From contig JAAYAY010000328.1 of NCBI GenBank assembly GCA_012719125.1, positions 62,001 through 126,000 of the forward strand: a stretch of DNA of 64,000 nucleotides, written 5' to 3'. The position numbers were made by a program, and so were the translations under genes. The number at the start of each line of letters is the position of its first letter. Within the stretch, counting starts at the first letter, position 1. This stretch comes from Planctomycetaceae bacterium. Its GTDB lineage: Bacteria; Planctomycetota; Planctomycetia; Pirellulales; Thermoguttaceae. The notes beneath the pieces were generated by a model. That model did not search any database. It worked only from the letters and a program-made list of their open reading frames with translations, and was not told where the DNA came from. Below are positions 33,732 through 43,131 of this stretch, in pieces.

Positions 33732-35381
33732 ATGAAGTCGGGATTGAAGAGGACTTTTCAGTTCCTGAAGAAGACCGAGAACGAAGCGGCCGTCGAAGTA
33801 CTGACGGAAGGCTTGGATTCTCAGTTGAGCGCGATTCATGCGGAATCGCTTCGAGCCCTGCTCGAGCGGCGTAGTCCCGCCGGGCATCAGGCCGTCTTCA
33901 ACCGGCTCCCGAAATTCGATGCGTCGGATCGGGAGATCATCGCTGAGCGTCCCGACCGGATGGTGCGAGTCGTCTCCGAAGCGCTCAAGACGGCCGACAA
34001 GGCCTCGTGCCTGAACGCTCTAAAGACCATTCTCACGTTTCGCCTCTACGACGTGATGCCGGCCCTGACGGCCGTGCTCAAAACCCCCGACAGTCCCCTG
34101 TTCCAGCCCGCCGTCCGGATTATCGAAGAGTTGACCGAGACGTTCTACCAGGAACTGAGCGGCCAGGATCGCCCCGGATCCGGTCGCGATTACGACACCC
34201 TGCGGAAGCGTTTGACGGGGACCTTGGAAGAGGCCGTTCAACAGTTCACCGTCCACCAGAGCCCGGAGGTTCTGGAAGCGTTCCTGGTGCTGGCCAAGCC
34301 TCAAAACGCCGTGCTGCGGCGGATCCTCCAGCAGCCTTCGGAGACCGTGCACGGGCCGTTGGTCGAGGTCATGAGCACCAGCCAGCGCGGCGGCGTGCTG
34401 CGCCTCCTGCTGAGCTTTCTCGACGATGCCCAGATGCCCAATGCGGCCCGAAACGTGTTGACCACGCGGGAAGACGTCAAGTTCATCGAGAACCTGACCC
34501 AGTACGTTGGCGGCAAGCCCGCCAGAAACGTCCTCGAATCACTCACGACCGTTAAGAGCATCGCCTGGGCACGGCCCGAACATCCCGTTCTGGAACAACT
34601 GGACGACGCCTGCCAGGAAGGGTTGGTGACCATCCTCGTCCATTCCGGAATGAAGCGGGCCGAGATCCTGGAGACCCTCGGGTACCTGTTGCTCCACGGC
34701 AAGCCGGGCGGGCGTCGTGCCGCCGCCAGGGCCATCGAGCCCTTCCGCGACGTGAGAGCCACCCAATTGGTCCGCGAGGCCATCGACGACGAGGATCCCG
34801 AGGTTCTTGCCGCGATTCTGCCCCAATTTCGACCTCGAAAGATTCGCGACGCCCTCTCGCTGATGATCCGGATGGTCGACTCCCCCCACCAGGAGGTATT
34901 GGCGGCCCTTGGGCGGGCCATGCCCGAGTTCACCTTCCGCCAGTTCATCAACAATTTCGACACGATGCCGGAGGCGTTGTTGCCGACAACAGGTCATCTG
35001 GTTCGCAAGATCGACCTCAAGGCCAAACAGCAACTCGTCACCGAGTTGGAGGGTCTGTCCCCGGTACGGCGTCGAAGGGCGGTTCAGGCCGCAGCCGCCA
35101 TGGGACTGGTCCGGACCTTGGAGAATTTCATCATCAAGAGGCTCTCCGACGACGACCACATGGTTCGGATCGCAGCCGCACAGGCCCTGTCGGAATGCGA
35201 CACGATGCCCACTTGGGAGGCGCTCCGCGACGCCATGCTCGACCGGAGCATCATCGTTCAGGAGGCCGCCGAGGCAAGCCTGTTGAGAATCAGCCAGTCC
35301 TTGGCTGAGGTCCCCGCCGACGAGGAAGGAAACGCAGAAGAATCGAGTCAGGCTGACACGCATCAAGAGGTGCTCCAATGA
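33732..35381 (+). CDS. HEAT-like alpha-solenoid repeat protein
   Basis: A 549-aa all-helical cytoplasmic protein with no signal peptide. Repeated two-helix units recur throughout, for example RRAAARAIEPFRDVRATQLV, EDPEVLAAILPQFRPRKIRD and DDDHMVRIAAAQALSECDT, as in HEAT/PBS-lyase repeat scaffolds. It ends in an acidic Glu/Asp/Ser tail. Such proteins usually bind partners; no catalytic site is seen. ATG 33732 has GAGAGGG upstream. Its stop overlaps the start of the next gene by 4 nt (ATGA), so the two are coupled and probably act together. Confidence 0.75.
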   Translation: MKSGLKRTFQFLKKTENEAAVEVLTEGLDSQLSAIHAESLRALLERRSPAGHQAVFNRLPKFDASDREIIAERPDRMVRVVSEALKTADKASCLNALKTILTFRLYDVMPALTAVLKTPDSPLFQPAVRIIEELTETFYQELSGQDRPGSGRDYDTLRKRLTGTLEEAVQQFTVHQSPEVLEAFLVLAKPQNAVLRRILQQPSETVHGPLVEVMSTSQRGGVLRLLLSFLDDAQMPNAARNVLTTREDVKFIENLTQYVGGKPARNVLESLTTVKSIAWARPEHPVLEQLDDACQEGLVTILVHSGMKRAEILETLGYLLLHGKPGGRRAAARAIEPFRDVRATQLVREAIDDEDPEVLAAILPQFRPRKIRDALSLMIRMVDSPHQEVLAALGRAMPEFTFRQFINNFDTMPEALLPTTGHLVRKIDLKAKQQLVTELEGLSPVRRRRAVQAAAAMGLVRTLENFIIKRLSDDDHMVRIAAAQALSECDTMPTWEALRDAMLDRSIIVQEAAEASLLRISQSLAEVPADEEGNAEESSQADTHQEVLQ

Positions 35382-35818
35382 CGGTGTTGTTCGCCCATTC
35401 ATCAGATATGCCCCTTGGTGCGGCAGCAGATTTGATTGTCGCATCGTCAGGCAACCAAACCGATTCAGGCACCGTCCTGGCTGTGCTTCTTGCGTTGGCC
35501 GTGGCCATCGGCATCGTCGTCGGAGTGCTGGTTCTGATGACTCGGGCCGCCCATCGACGGCGCACCAACAGCCACCCCGGCCTTTTCTCGGGCCTGTGCC
35601 AACACCACAAACTCGATCGCAGCCGCAGGAACCTGCTCAAAGCCTTGGGCCAGGCCCATCGCGTTCGTTACCCGGCCCGAGTGTTCCTCGACCCCACCTT
35701 GTTCGACCCCAAGCGTCTGCCTCCGGCCTTGCGTTCGCGACAGGACGAGATTCTCGCCCTCCGTCAGCAGCTCTTCCTCGTCGAAGACACCCCCTCTCCC
35801 CTCCAGAGCAGTAGCTGA
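35378..35818 (+). CDS. Single-pass membrane protein coupled to the HEAT-like protein
   Basis: Unrecognised 146-aa protein. One membrane helix (TVLAVLLALAVAIGIVVGVLV, with the flanks counted separately) at about 33-53 is followed by basic MTRAAHRRRTN and a cytoplasmic domain with CQHHKLDRSRRNLLKALG and VRYPARVFLDPTLFDPK. It begins inside the stop codon of the HEAT-like gene (4-nt overlap), so it is a likely membrane anchor or partner for it. No homologue with known function comes to mind. Confidence 0.7.
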   Translation: MTVLFAHSSDMPLGAAADLIVASSGNQTDSGTVLAVLLALAVAIGIVVGVLVLMTRAAHRRRTNSHPGLFSGLCQHHKLDRSRRNLLKALGQAHRVRYPARVFLDPTLFDPKRLPPALRSRQDEILALRQQLFLVEDTPSPLQSSS

Positions 35819-36210
35819 CCTGCTCAACGAATTCCCGCATGGCTGCCAAATAGCCGGGTCTCTCCGAGACCCGGAATCCTACATTTATTTCTCTCCGAGA
35901 CCCGGAATCCTGCGTTGGAAACGGGATATCCAAGTCGTGACGGGCCCAGGCCACGACCAGTTCGTCGGCTATCTGCCGATAATCTCCCGAGAGGTGTGAA
36001 CCGTTTGACGCTCTCAAACGTAGCGTCCAGGGGCAGTAGCATCCTGATTCAATCGGGTTATAATGTGCGGTTTAGCCACTCCGGACGCGGCACCTCCCCG
36101 TCCATGAACCCGCCCCTGTGTGTCCTCCACTTCAGGAACAGAGTGGTTCCCCGACGAGAATCGCCGATCAAGCGAAATTCCGAATATCCTCGATGCGGAG
36201 CAAGAGTGAG
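35819..36210. other. Intergenic region upstream of the ABC system
   Basis: About 390 nt. Contains the palindromic direct repeat at 35854-35911 and otherwise short unstructured sequence; TTGACG near 36005 and TATAAT near 36058 are too far apart to be a promoter pair together, though the TATAAT (GGTTATAATGTG) may be a -10 for the ABC operon. No gene recognised. Confidence 0.5.
35854..35911. repeat. Palindromic direct repeat (GGGTCTC/GAGACCC)
   Basis: TCTCTCCGAGACCCGGAATCC occurs twice, 31 nt apart; the first copy is preceded by its complement, giving the perfect hairpin CCGGGTCTC-TCC-GAGACCCGG at 35854-35874. Confidence 0.85.
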
Positions 36211-36948
36211 ATGAGTGACCAGCAAGATCTCGCCATGATCGAAGCCGAAGGGCTGACGAAATACTACGGGCGGTTCGCTGCCATTGAGAACGTGAGTTTC
36301 ACGGTCAACCGAGGAGAGGTGGTCGCCTTTCTCGGCCCCAACGGGGCCGGCAAGAGCACGACCATGAAGCTCCTGACGGGCTATCTCTCGGCTTCCCAGG
36401 GAACCGCCAGGATCGCGGGCCACGACATGTCGGCCGACCGCCTGGAAGGCTCCAAACGGCTCGGTTACCTCCCCGAAAACGGTCCCCTCTATCCCGACAT
36501 GACGCCGCGCGGTCTTCTCTCCTTCTTTGCCGAAGCTCGCGGTTACAGCCCCGCGGAGGCGCGCGAGCGGATCGACAAGGTCGTCCAACTATGTGCCCTC
36601 GGCAGCGTCATCGGGAAACCGATCGGAAAACTCTCTCGCGGCTATCGCCAACGCGTCGGCATGGCCCAGGTTCTGCTCCACGAACCGGACGTGCTGATCC
36701 TCGACGAGCCCACGGCCGGCTTGGATCCCAACCAGATTCACGACGTGCGCGAGACGATCCGCAAGCTGGGCGAGAGCAAGACCGTGCTCCTCTCAACTCA
36801 CATTCTGCAAGAAGTCGACGCCATGGCCGACCGCGTTCTGTTCATCAACGAAGGCAGAATGGTTTTCGACGGCACGGTCGAGGCCTTCGCCGGCGGGGAT
36901 GCGGGACTCGATAAGCGGTTCCGCGAGTTGACGGGAGCCGGCGTCTGA
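36211..36948 (+). CDS. ABC transporter ATP-binding protein, GldA-like
   Basis: A 245-aa ABC ATPase. Walker A GPNGAGKS is at 42-49. The signature is LSRGYRQRVGMAQ, the LSxGY variant typical of GldA and Nat-type exporters. Walker B is VLILDEPTAGLDP and the switch His is in LLSTHILQEVDA. It should power the membrane protein encoded next (37065). ATG 36211 is preferred, with GGAG 10 nt upstream; ATG 36193 is possible. Together with the GldF/GldG fusion and the DUF4340 gene it forms a complete three-gene unit. In Bacteroidetes the Gld ABC genes support gliding; in Planctomycetes the substrate and role are unknown. Confidence 0.9.
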   Translation: MSDQQDLAMIEAEGLTKYYGRFAAIENVSFTVNRGEVVAFLGPNGAGKSTTMKLLTGYLSASQGTARIAGHDMSADRLEGSKRLGYLPENGPLYPDMTPRGLLSFFAEARGYSPAEARERIDKVVQLCALGSVIGKPIGKLSRGYRQRVGMAQVLLHEPDVLILDEPTAGLDPNQIHDVRETIRKLGESKTVLLSTHILQEVDAMADRVLFINEGRMVFDGTVEAFAGGDAGLDKRFRELTGAGV

Positions 36949-37064
36949 GCGAACCGGCGACCAATCGATTCGACAGCCCTCCCCAATTGCCGTAGCGCCG
37001 CGAACCCGTTTCCAAGTATTCCTTTCAAATCTGAATCTCGAAAGACACAAGTCAGGCCCTACCC

Positions 37065-39866
37065 ATGAATGCAAAAGTCTTGCTTGCCGTCTTCAAGCGG
37101 AACTTCATCGCCTATTTCACGAGCCCGACCGGCTACGTGTTCATCTGCGTTTTCGTGTTGCTCAGTTCGGTGGCGGCCTTCCTGCCCGACGAGTTCTTCA
37201 ACCGAAACCTGGCCAACCTGGACCAACTGAACCAGTGGTTCCCGTTCATCATGCTGGTCTTCGTGCCGGCTATCACCATGGGCATCTGGGCGGAAGAGCG
37301 GCGTCAGGGAACCGACGAACTTCTGCTGACGATCCCCGCCAGCGATTTCGACGTCGTTCTGGGCAAGTACCTGGCGGCCGTGGCGATTTACACCGTCTCC
37401 CTCGGCTTCTCCATGATCTGCAACGCCGTCGTCCTCAACACGCTGGGGCGTCCTGACGCGGGACTGTTCGCCGGCACCTACGTCGGTTACTGGTTCGTCG
37501 GGCTGGCGATGCTGGCCGTCGGCATGGTCGCCTCATTCGTCACCTCCAATCTCACGATCGCCTACATCCTGGGCGCCCTGTTCAACGCCCCGTTGATCGT
37601 GCTGGTGTGGGCTGGATCGATCCTGCCGGAGGCCGCGGGAAGCATGCTCAGGGAGTGGAGCATCGGCGAGCAACTGAACGAATTCGGCCGAGGCATCCTC
37701 AGCTTCTCCCACCTTTTCTACTTCGTCACCCTGATCGCCGTCATGCTCTACTTGAGCATGGTGTTCATCAGTGCCAGACATTGGCGAGCCGGAGCTTCGA
37801 GCGCCTCCCACCTCGTGCTTTACGGAGTCCAGATCGTGGCCCTTCTGGCCATCGGCTTGAACCTGTGCATTCTCTTTGCTCGATACGACGTGCGAGCCGA
37901 CGTGACCAGCGAACAACTGAGTTCTCTGGCCCCGGAAACCGTCAAGCTGTTGCGGAACCTGGAGCCGAAACAGCCCGTGCAGATCGAGGCCTTCATCAGC
38001 CCCGAGGTGCCCGAGACTTACGTGCAAACGCGGCTCGACATCCTTAACCGATTGCGCGAGATGAAAGCCCGGGCCGGCAGCAAGGTGATCCTGCGAGTCA
38101 TCCCGACCAAGCAGTTTTCGGAGGAGGCCGCTCGGGCCGAACAACGCTACGGCATCCAACCCCGCCGGGTCTTCAGCACGAAACGCGGGCGTTTCACGGA
38201 AGACAACATCTTTCTGGGCGTGGCCGTCACCAGCGGGTTGGAGAAGGTGATCCTCCCGTTCATCGATCGCGGCATCCCGGTCGAATACGAATTGGCTCGT
38301 TCCCTGGCGATCGTCACCCAGCAGGAGCGAAAGAAGGTGGGGGTCCTTAAGACCGACGCCGAACTGTTCGGGCAGATGAACATGCAGACCATGGGCTCGA
38401 GCCCGAACTGGCCGATCATCGACGAATTGCAGAAGCAGTACGAGGTCGTAGAAGTCGATCCTTCGGCGCCGATCGAAGAACGGTACGACGTGCTGCTGGC
38501 CGTGCAGCCGTCGTCGCTGACCCCCGAGACCATGGAGAACTTCCTGGCGGTGGTGCGTTCCGGCCAGCCGACGGCCATCTTCGAGGATCCCTTCCCGCTG
38601 TTCGCCGGGAACGTGCCCGGCACGACCGCTCCCAAGCGTCCGCCGGGTGGGCCCCAGGCCATGATGATGGGGCAGCGTCCCGAGCCCAAGGGCGACATCA
38701 CTCCCCTGTGGAGCCTGCTGGGCGTCGACTTCGGCGGCGACAACGTCGTCTGGCAGAATTACAACCCCTATCCCAAGTTGAGCAGCCTCTACGAGGAGTT
38801 CGTGTTCGTCGACCAGGGAGAGGACAAGGCCGCCAAGCCCTTCAATGAAACCGATGTCGTGACCTCCGGTCTCCAGCAACTCCTGTTCGTCTTCCCGGGG
38901 TCGGTCTCGGGGCTGAATGCGTCGAAGATGAAATTCGACGTCCTGGTCGAGACCGGCACCAAGACGGGCACGGTCGAGGTGAACCAGATCGCGCCCATGG
39001 CCATGTTCGGCATGATGCAGATCAGCGACGACCGGCAGCAGGTCCCCACCGGTCGCCCCTATGTGCTCGCGGCCCGCATCCAGGGCGACCTGCCCGCCGA
39101 CCCGAAATCGGAAGGCGGCAACGGGGACGACGATGCAAAAGACAAGAGCGGGGAGGATGCCGAGAAGAACGCGGACGACAAGTCCGACGGGGAAGCGGAG
39201 AAGAAGGACGGCGGGACGGCCGCCCCCGAGGTGAAGAAGCTGGACGTCATCCTGGTCGGCGATATCGACATGCTGCACCGGGCGTTTTTCTCGCTCCGCG
39301 AGCAGGGCGACAACCCGGAGGCCGGACTCGATCTGCGATTCGACAACGTGACCTTCGTGCTCAACGTGCTCGACTCGTTGGCCGGCGACGACCGGTTCAT
39401 CGAGATCCGCAAGCGCCGCCCCGTCCATCGCACGCTCACCGCCATCGAGCGGGCTACCGAGGATTCTCGCAAGAAGTCTGCCAGGGAAGCGGACCGGCTC
39501 CAGAAGGAATACGACGACGTCGTCAAGAGCGAACAGAAGAAACTCGACGACAAGATCAAGGCCCTCGAGGAGCGGATGAAGAAAGACAAGATGGGATCGC
39601 AGGACGTCCTGCTTCAGGTCGCTATGGCTCAACAGGCCGGCCAGAAGCGTCTCGACGCCGAGAAGGAGCGTCTCAAGGCCGAGATGGAACGCGAGCAGAA
39701 CCAGATCGACACGAAGATGAATCTGGAAATCGAACGTGTCCAGGACACCTACAAGCTTTGGGCCGTCCTGCTGCCGCCGATTCTCCCCCTGCTGATCGCC
39801 GTGTTCGTGTTCATCTCGCGGCGTCTCCAGGAGAAGGAAGGCGTTGCCCGCTCGCGGCTGCGGTAG
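37065..39866 (+). CDS. ABC transporter permease fused to a GldG-like auxiliary domain (GldF-GldG)
   Basis: A 933-aa inner-membrane protein. Residues 1-245 form an ABC-2 type permease with six membrane helices (GldF-like; starts LLAVFKRNFIAYFTSP). A seventh helix at about 250-270 leads into a GldG-like extracytoplasmic domain (YDVRADVTSEQLSSLAPET, VQIEAFISPEVPETY). At about 680-725 lies an Asp/Lys/Glu-rich low-complexity segment, then VDVILVGDIDMLHRAFF-like sequence, a long coiled coil (about 790-890) and a final helix at about 905-922 with a basic end. It works with the ATPase at 36211. Fusing permease and auxiliary domain in one chain differs from the separate gldF and gldG of Bacteroidetes. 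Confidence 0.88.
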   Translation: MNAKVLLAVFKRNFIAYFTSPTGYVFICVFVLLSSVAAFLPDEFFNRNLANLDQLNQWFPFIMLVFVPAITMGIWAEERRQGTDELLLTIPASDFDVVLGKYLAAVAIYTVSLGFSMICNAVVLNTLGRPDAGLFAGTYVGYWFVGLAMLAVGMVASFVTSNLTIAYILGALFNAPLIVLVWAGSILPEAAGSMLREWSIGEQLNEFGRGILSFSHLFYFVTLIAVMLYLSMVFISARHWRAGASSASHLVLYGVQIVALLAIGLNLCILFARYDVRADVTSEQLSSLAPETVKLLRNLEPKQPVQIEAFISPEVPETYVQTRLDILNRLREMKARAGSKVILRVIPTKQFSEEAARAEQRYGIQPRRVFSTKRGRFTEDNIFLGVAVTSGLEKVILPFIDRGIPVEYELARSLAIVTQQERKKVGVLKTDAELFGQMNMQTMGSSPNWPIIDELQKQYEVVEVDPSAPIEERYDVLLAVQPSSLTPETMENFLAVVRSGQPTAIFEDPFPLFAGNVPGTTAPKRPPGGPQAMMMGQRPEPKGDITPLWSLLGVDFGGDNVVWQNYNPYPKLSSLYEEFVFVDQGEDKAAKPFNETDVVTSGLQQLLFVFPGSVSGLNASKMKFDVLVETGTKTGTVEVNQIAPMAMFGMMQISDDRQQVPTGRPYVLAARIQGDLPADPKSEGGNGDDDAKDKSGEDAEKNADDKSDGEAEKKDGGTAAPEVKKLDVILVGDIDMLHRAFFSLREQGDNPEAGLDLRFDNVTFVLNVLDSLAGDDRFIEIRKRRPVHRTLTAIERATEDSRKKSAREADRLQKEYDDVVKSEQKKLDDKIKALEERMKKDKMGSQDVLLQVAMAQQAGQKRLDAEKERLKAEMEREQNQIDTKMNLEIERVQDTYKLWAVLLPPILPLLIAVFVFISRRLQEKEGVARSRLR

Positions 39867-40011
39867 AGACGGCGGGCGGGTGTAGATTCTACCAACTGCC
39901 TAAAGAAACCCTCCACAGCAACAAAGAACTTCCCAACGACGAAAACTCTCACCACGGATACAAAGAACTCCCCAACGATCGGGTACGGTTGAGCGAGGAG
40001 CGTGATACAAG

Positions 40012-41916
40012 ATGACTGAACTGAATCGAACCGGTGTTTTCGTTGCGATTGCCGTCGTGCTGTCGGCACTCACCTACCTCACCATGCCGTCGATCGAGAA
40101 ACAATCGCCGGCCGAGAAGGTGGGCCAGAGCCTGTTCCCCGATTTCGAAGACCCCTTGGAGGCCACCAGCCTCGAAGTGGTCAAGTTCGACAAGGAAACG
40201 GCAACCGCCAATACCTTCAAAGTCGCCAAGATCGGCGATTCGTGGGTGATTCCTTCGCACAACAACTATCCCGCGGACGCCAAAGACCAATTGGCCGACG
40301 TGGCCGCGGAGTGGATCAACCTGAAGGTGCTTGGCATAGCAACCGACCCCGCCGAATCGGGAGGCGGGAGTGAAGGCATCCGCGACCTGCACAAGCTCTA
40401 TGGAGTGGTCGATCCCATCGGTGAAGACACCAGCGACGCCGACGGCGTAGGCATCCGGGTGGTGATGCGCGACAAAGGCGACAAGGAGCTCGTCCGCATC
40501 ATCATCGGCAAGGAGGTCAAGGACCAGTTCGGGCTCCGCTACGTCCGGATCATCGGGCAGGACCCGGTCTACACCGTCAAGGCCAACACGAGCAAGCTCT
40601 CCACCAAATTCGAGGATTGGATCGAAGACGATCTCCTCAAACTGAGTAGCTGGGACATCCGCAAGGTCGACATCGACGACTACTCGATTGACTTGCTCAA
40701 GGGATATATCACCCCGCGCGGCCAGATCTCGCTCGACCACAACGACACGGGCGATCCTCGCTGGAAACTCGCCGCCGATCGCGTCTACTCCAAAAACGGC
40801 TGGACCGATCGCGGCCTGGCCGAGAACGAAGAACTGAATACGGATACGCTCAACGATCTGAAGAGCTCTCTGGACAACCTGAAGATCGTCGACGTCGTCC
40901 GCAAGCCGAAAGGACTGAGCGAGACCTTGAGGAGCAGCGGTTCCATCGACCTGGACCCGGAAGCTGAGCAGTCCCTGACGCGAGCCGGTTTCCACGTCAT
41001 CCCCGTCACCGATCCGGCCAATCCCGGCCAGCAATACTACGAACTGCGATCCAACGAGGGCGAGATCTCCGCCTCCATGAAGAACGGCGTCAAGTACGTC
41101 CTGCGTTTCGGCCAGATCGCCGGGATGGGATCGAGCGACGAGGGAGCCAAGGAAGGAAAGGGCAAGGACGAAAAGAAAGAGAAGTCTGAAGACGCGAAGG
41201 ACGAGGCGGGTGCGGACAAGAAGGAGTCGTCCGACTCCAAAGTCAATCGGTATCTGTTCGTCATGGCCCAGATGGACCGCAGTATGATCGAGGAGCCTGA
41301 GTACAAAGAACTCCCCGAGCTGCCGGCCGACGAGCCGAAGAAGGACGAGCCGAAGAAGGACGAGCCGAAGAAGGAAGAGCCGAAGAAGGAAGAGACGAAG
41401 AAGGAAGACGCCAAGCCGGAAAAGGCTAAGCCGGACGACGCGAAAGCCGAGAAGCCCAAGCCCGACGACGCCAAACCGGAGGAGGCCAAGACGGACGAGG
41501 CTAAACCTGAGGAGACGCAGCCCGAGAAGGCGAAGGCAGACGATGCCAAGCCGGAGGAAGCGAAGAAGGAGGAGGCCAAGCCGACCCGCGAGGAGATCGA
41601 GAAGCAGCGCGAGCAGATCCAGAAGGAGAACGACCGCAAGAAGGAAGAGTACGAGGAGAAGGTCAAGGAAGGCGAGGAAAAGGTCAAGGAGTTGAACGCT
41701 CGTTTCGCCGACTGGTACTACGTCATCGACGACGGCGAGTACCAGAAGATTCACCTGAGCCGCGACAAGATCGTCAGGGAAAAGAAGAAAGAGGAGGAGA
41801 AGGACAAGAAGTCCGACGATTCCTCCGAGGCGTCGCCCGGGCCGGCAAAAACGGAGCCCGACGGCATCGGCGAGTTTGAGAGTCTGAAACTCGACGCGCC
41901 CGCGGAAAAGAAGTAG
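40012..41916 (+). CDS. DUF4340 protein with Lys/Glu/Pro-rich repeats
   Basis: A 634-aa membrane-anchored protein. One N-terminal helix (GVFVAIAVVLSALTYLTMP) precedes a DUF4340-type domain found beside GldG-like proteins. From about residue 380 there is a strongly charged region: PKKDEPKKDEPKKEEPKK, then KPEKAKPDDAKAEKPKPD-like repeats to about 525, followed by a Lys/Glu coiled coil and a short folded segment (ARFADWYYVIDDGEYQKI). GAGGAG precedes ATG 40012. It is the third gene of the Gld-type unit, and the terminator at 41951 ends it. The repeat region could act as a periplasmic spacer. Molecular role unknown. Confidence 0.85.
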   Translation: MTELNRTGVFVAIAVVLSALTYLTMPSIEKQSPAEKVGQSLFPDFEDPLEATSLEVVKFDKETATANTFKVAKIGDSWVIPSHNNYPADAKDQLADVAAEWINLKVLGIATDPAESGGGSEGIRDLHKLYGVVDPIGEDTSDADGVGIRVVMRDKGDKELVRIIIGKEVKDQFGLRYVRIIGQDPVYTVKANTSKLSTKFEDWIEDDLLKLSSWDIRKVDIDDYSIDLLKGYITPRGQISLDHNDTGDPRWKLAADRVYSKNGWTDRGLAENEELNTDTLNDLKSSLDNLKIVDVVRKPKGLSETLRSSGSIDLDPEAEQSLTRAGFHVIPVTDPANPGQQYYELRSNEGEISASMKNGVKYVLRFGQIAGMGSSDEGAKEGKGKDEKKEKSEDAKDEAGADKKESSDSKVNRYLFVMAQMDRSMIEEPEYKELPELPADEPKKDEPKKDEPKKEEPKKEETKKEDAKPEKAKPDDAKAEKPKPDDAKPEEAKTDEAKPEETQPEKAKADDAKPEEAKKEEAKPTREEIEKQREQIQKENDRKKEEYEEKVKEGEEKVKELNARFADWYYVIDDGEYQKIHLSRDKIVREKKKEEEKDKKSDDSSEASPGPAKTEPDGIGEFESLKLDAPAEKK

Positions 41917-41950
41917 CAGTAGCAGGCTGTTCAATCGAGAATCAATCGCA

Positions 41951-41987
41951 GCCGCTGCCGGAGCATGGTTTCCGGCGGCGGCTTTTT
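41951..41987 (+). terminator. Intrinsic terminator of the Gld-type ABC operon
   Basis: GCCGCTGCCGGA pairs with TCCGGCGGCGGC (wobbles) around GCATGGTT, followed by TTTTT. It lies 35 nt after the DUF4340 stop. Confidence 0.88.
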
Positions 41988-42024
41988 CATGGTGGGTCGC
42001 TCCTGCCGGCGTGCGACTTGAATC

Positions 42025-42088
42025 GGCAGAACAGTCCCCATTCCAGAAAGTGACACTCGGCAAGTGTCACCCACAGGGGACTGCTGCC
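42025..42088. repeat. Nested palindromic repeat (CAGTCCCC / GTGACACT)
   Basis: Outer arms GGCAGAACAGTCCCC and GGGGACTGCTGCC enclose an inner hairpin GTGACACT-cggca-AGTGTCAC. Placed between convergent genes, right at the 3' end of the 42092 gene. The GTGACA core links it in style to the hairpin at 599-673. Confidence 0.8.
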
Positions 42089-42091
42089 GCC

Positions 42092-42898
42092 TCACGTCAG
42101 CAGAATCCGCAGTCCGTCGTAGGCCGCTTCCACTCCCGGCGGGAGGCGTTTCATGGTTGCCTCGTGTTCCAGATCGTGGCACAGATGCGTCAAGAACGTC
42201 CGCTTGGGCCGCAACCGGGCAATGGCGGCCATGGCCTCGTTGTAGTTCATGTGGGTCGGGTGCTCCTCGTCGCGAAGGCAATCAAGCACGAGTACGTCCA
42301 AGCCGGCCAGAAGCCGGACGCTCGCCTCGGGAATGGTCTTCACGTCGGTGCAATAGGCAACGTTCCCGATTCGGAAGCCCAGGCATTCGTAGCGTCCATG
42401 CTCGAGGGGGACCGGCACAATCGTCGCCCCAAGAATCTCGAAGGGCGCCGAATCGATGCTTCGAAACGTCAGTTGTGGAATGCCGCCGCCCGCGTAGGCC
42501 TGCACGGAGGGATCAAAGGCATAATCGAATGCGCGGCGAATCCGCCGCTCAACCGCTTCGCGGCAGTAGATCGGCACCTCGTGTCCGAGGTATCGGGGGA
42601 AAATCCGCAGATCGTCCAGTCCGAAAAGATGGTCGGCGTGAGCGTGGGTGAAGGCCACCGCATGAATGAGGCCGATTCGTTCGCGGAGAAGCTGCAGTCG
42701 CAACTCGGGCGGCGCGTCGATCAGCAGGTTTCCCTCCGGCAGCCCCAAGGCGACCGCACATCGGGTCCGATGGTTGCGCGGGTCGCTGCTCGTGCAGGTT
42801 TCGCAGCCGCAGCCAATCATCGGCACACCGTGAGAGGTGCCTGTGCCAAGAAACACCAATTGGCCGCTGATGCTTTCAGTTACGGGCCGAATGAGCAC
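42092..42898 (-). CDS. MBL-fold metallo-hydrolase, PhnP-like phosphodiesterase
   Basis: A 268-aa metallo-beta-lactamase-fold hydrolase. The opening LVFLGTGTSHGVPMIGCGC and CETCTSSDPRNHRTRCA match the PhnP / cyclic phosphodiesterase group, with a structural zinc cysteine cluster. The metal-binding THAHADHLFGLDDLR holds the HxHxDH core, and later His residues lie in LEHGRYECLG and THLCHDLEH. The family cleaves cyclic phosphate or phosphodiester substrates. Start: GTG 42898 with a GAGGAT-type site; an in-frame extension to 42997 is unlike the family. No phosphonate genes are nearby, so the substrate is unknown. Confidence 0.87.
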   Translation of the reverse strand: MLIRPVTESISGQLVFLGTGTSHGVPMIGCGCETCTSSDPRNHRTRCAVALGLPEGNLLIDAPPELRLQLLRERIGLIHAVAFTHAHADHLFGLDDLRIFPRYLGHEVPIYCREAVERRIRRAFDYAFDPSVQAYAGGGIPQLTFRSIDSAPFEILGATIVPVPLEHGRYECLGFRIGNVAYCTDVKTIPEASVRLLAGLDVLVLDCLRDEEHPTHMNYNEAMAAIARLRPKRTFLTHLCHDLEHEATMKRLPPGVEAAYDGLRILLT

Positions 42899-43131
42899 GG
42901 CGATCCTCGTGTTACTGGGGACGAGATTCACAGCGAGACGTGTCAATATACGTACAGATCGGCAAACTGCACAGTCTACGACACGGCCCGGTCGCATGGA
43001 GAAGGTCGGTTCCCGGAGCTGAGACGTGGGTCGTTCTTGGCCCGGAGCGTCTTATTGACCCATTGTGGTTGATTGGATAAAGTGCGAAAATAGAGACTTT
43101 TGTGCCCCCAAGGAAGTCTTGCTCCCGTACC

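Noticed and set aside
37533-39632. 699-codon minus-strand frame opposite the GldF-GldG fusion
   Set aside because: Shadow frame with low-complexity His/Leu/Arg composition and no ribosome site.
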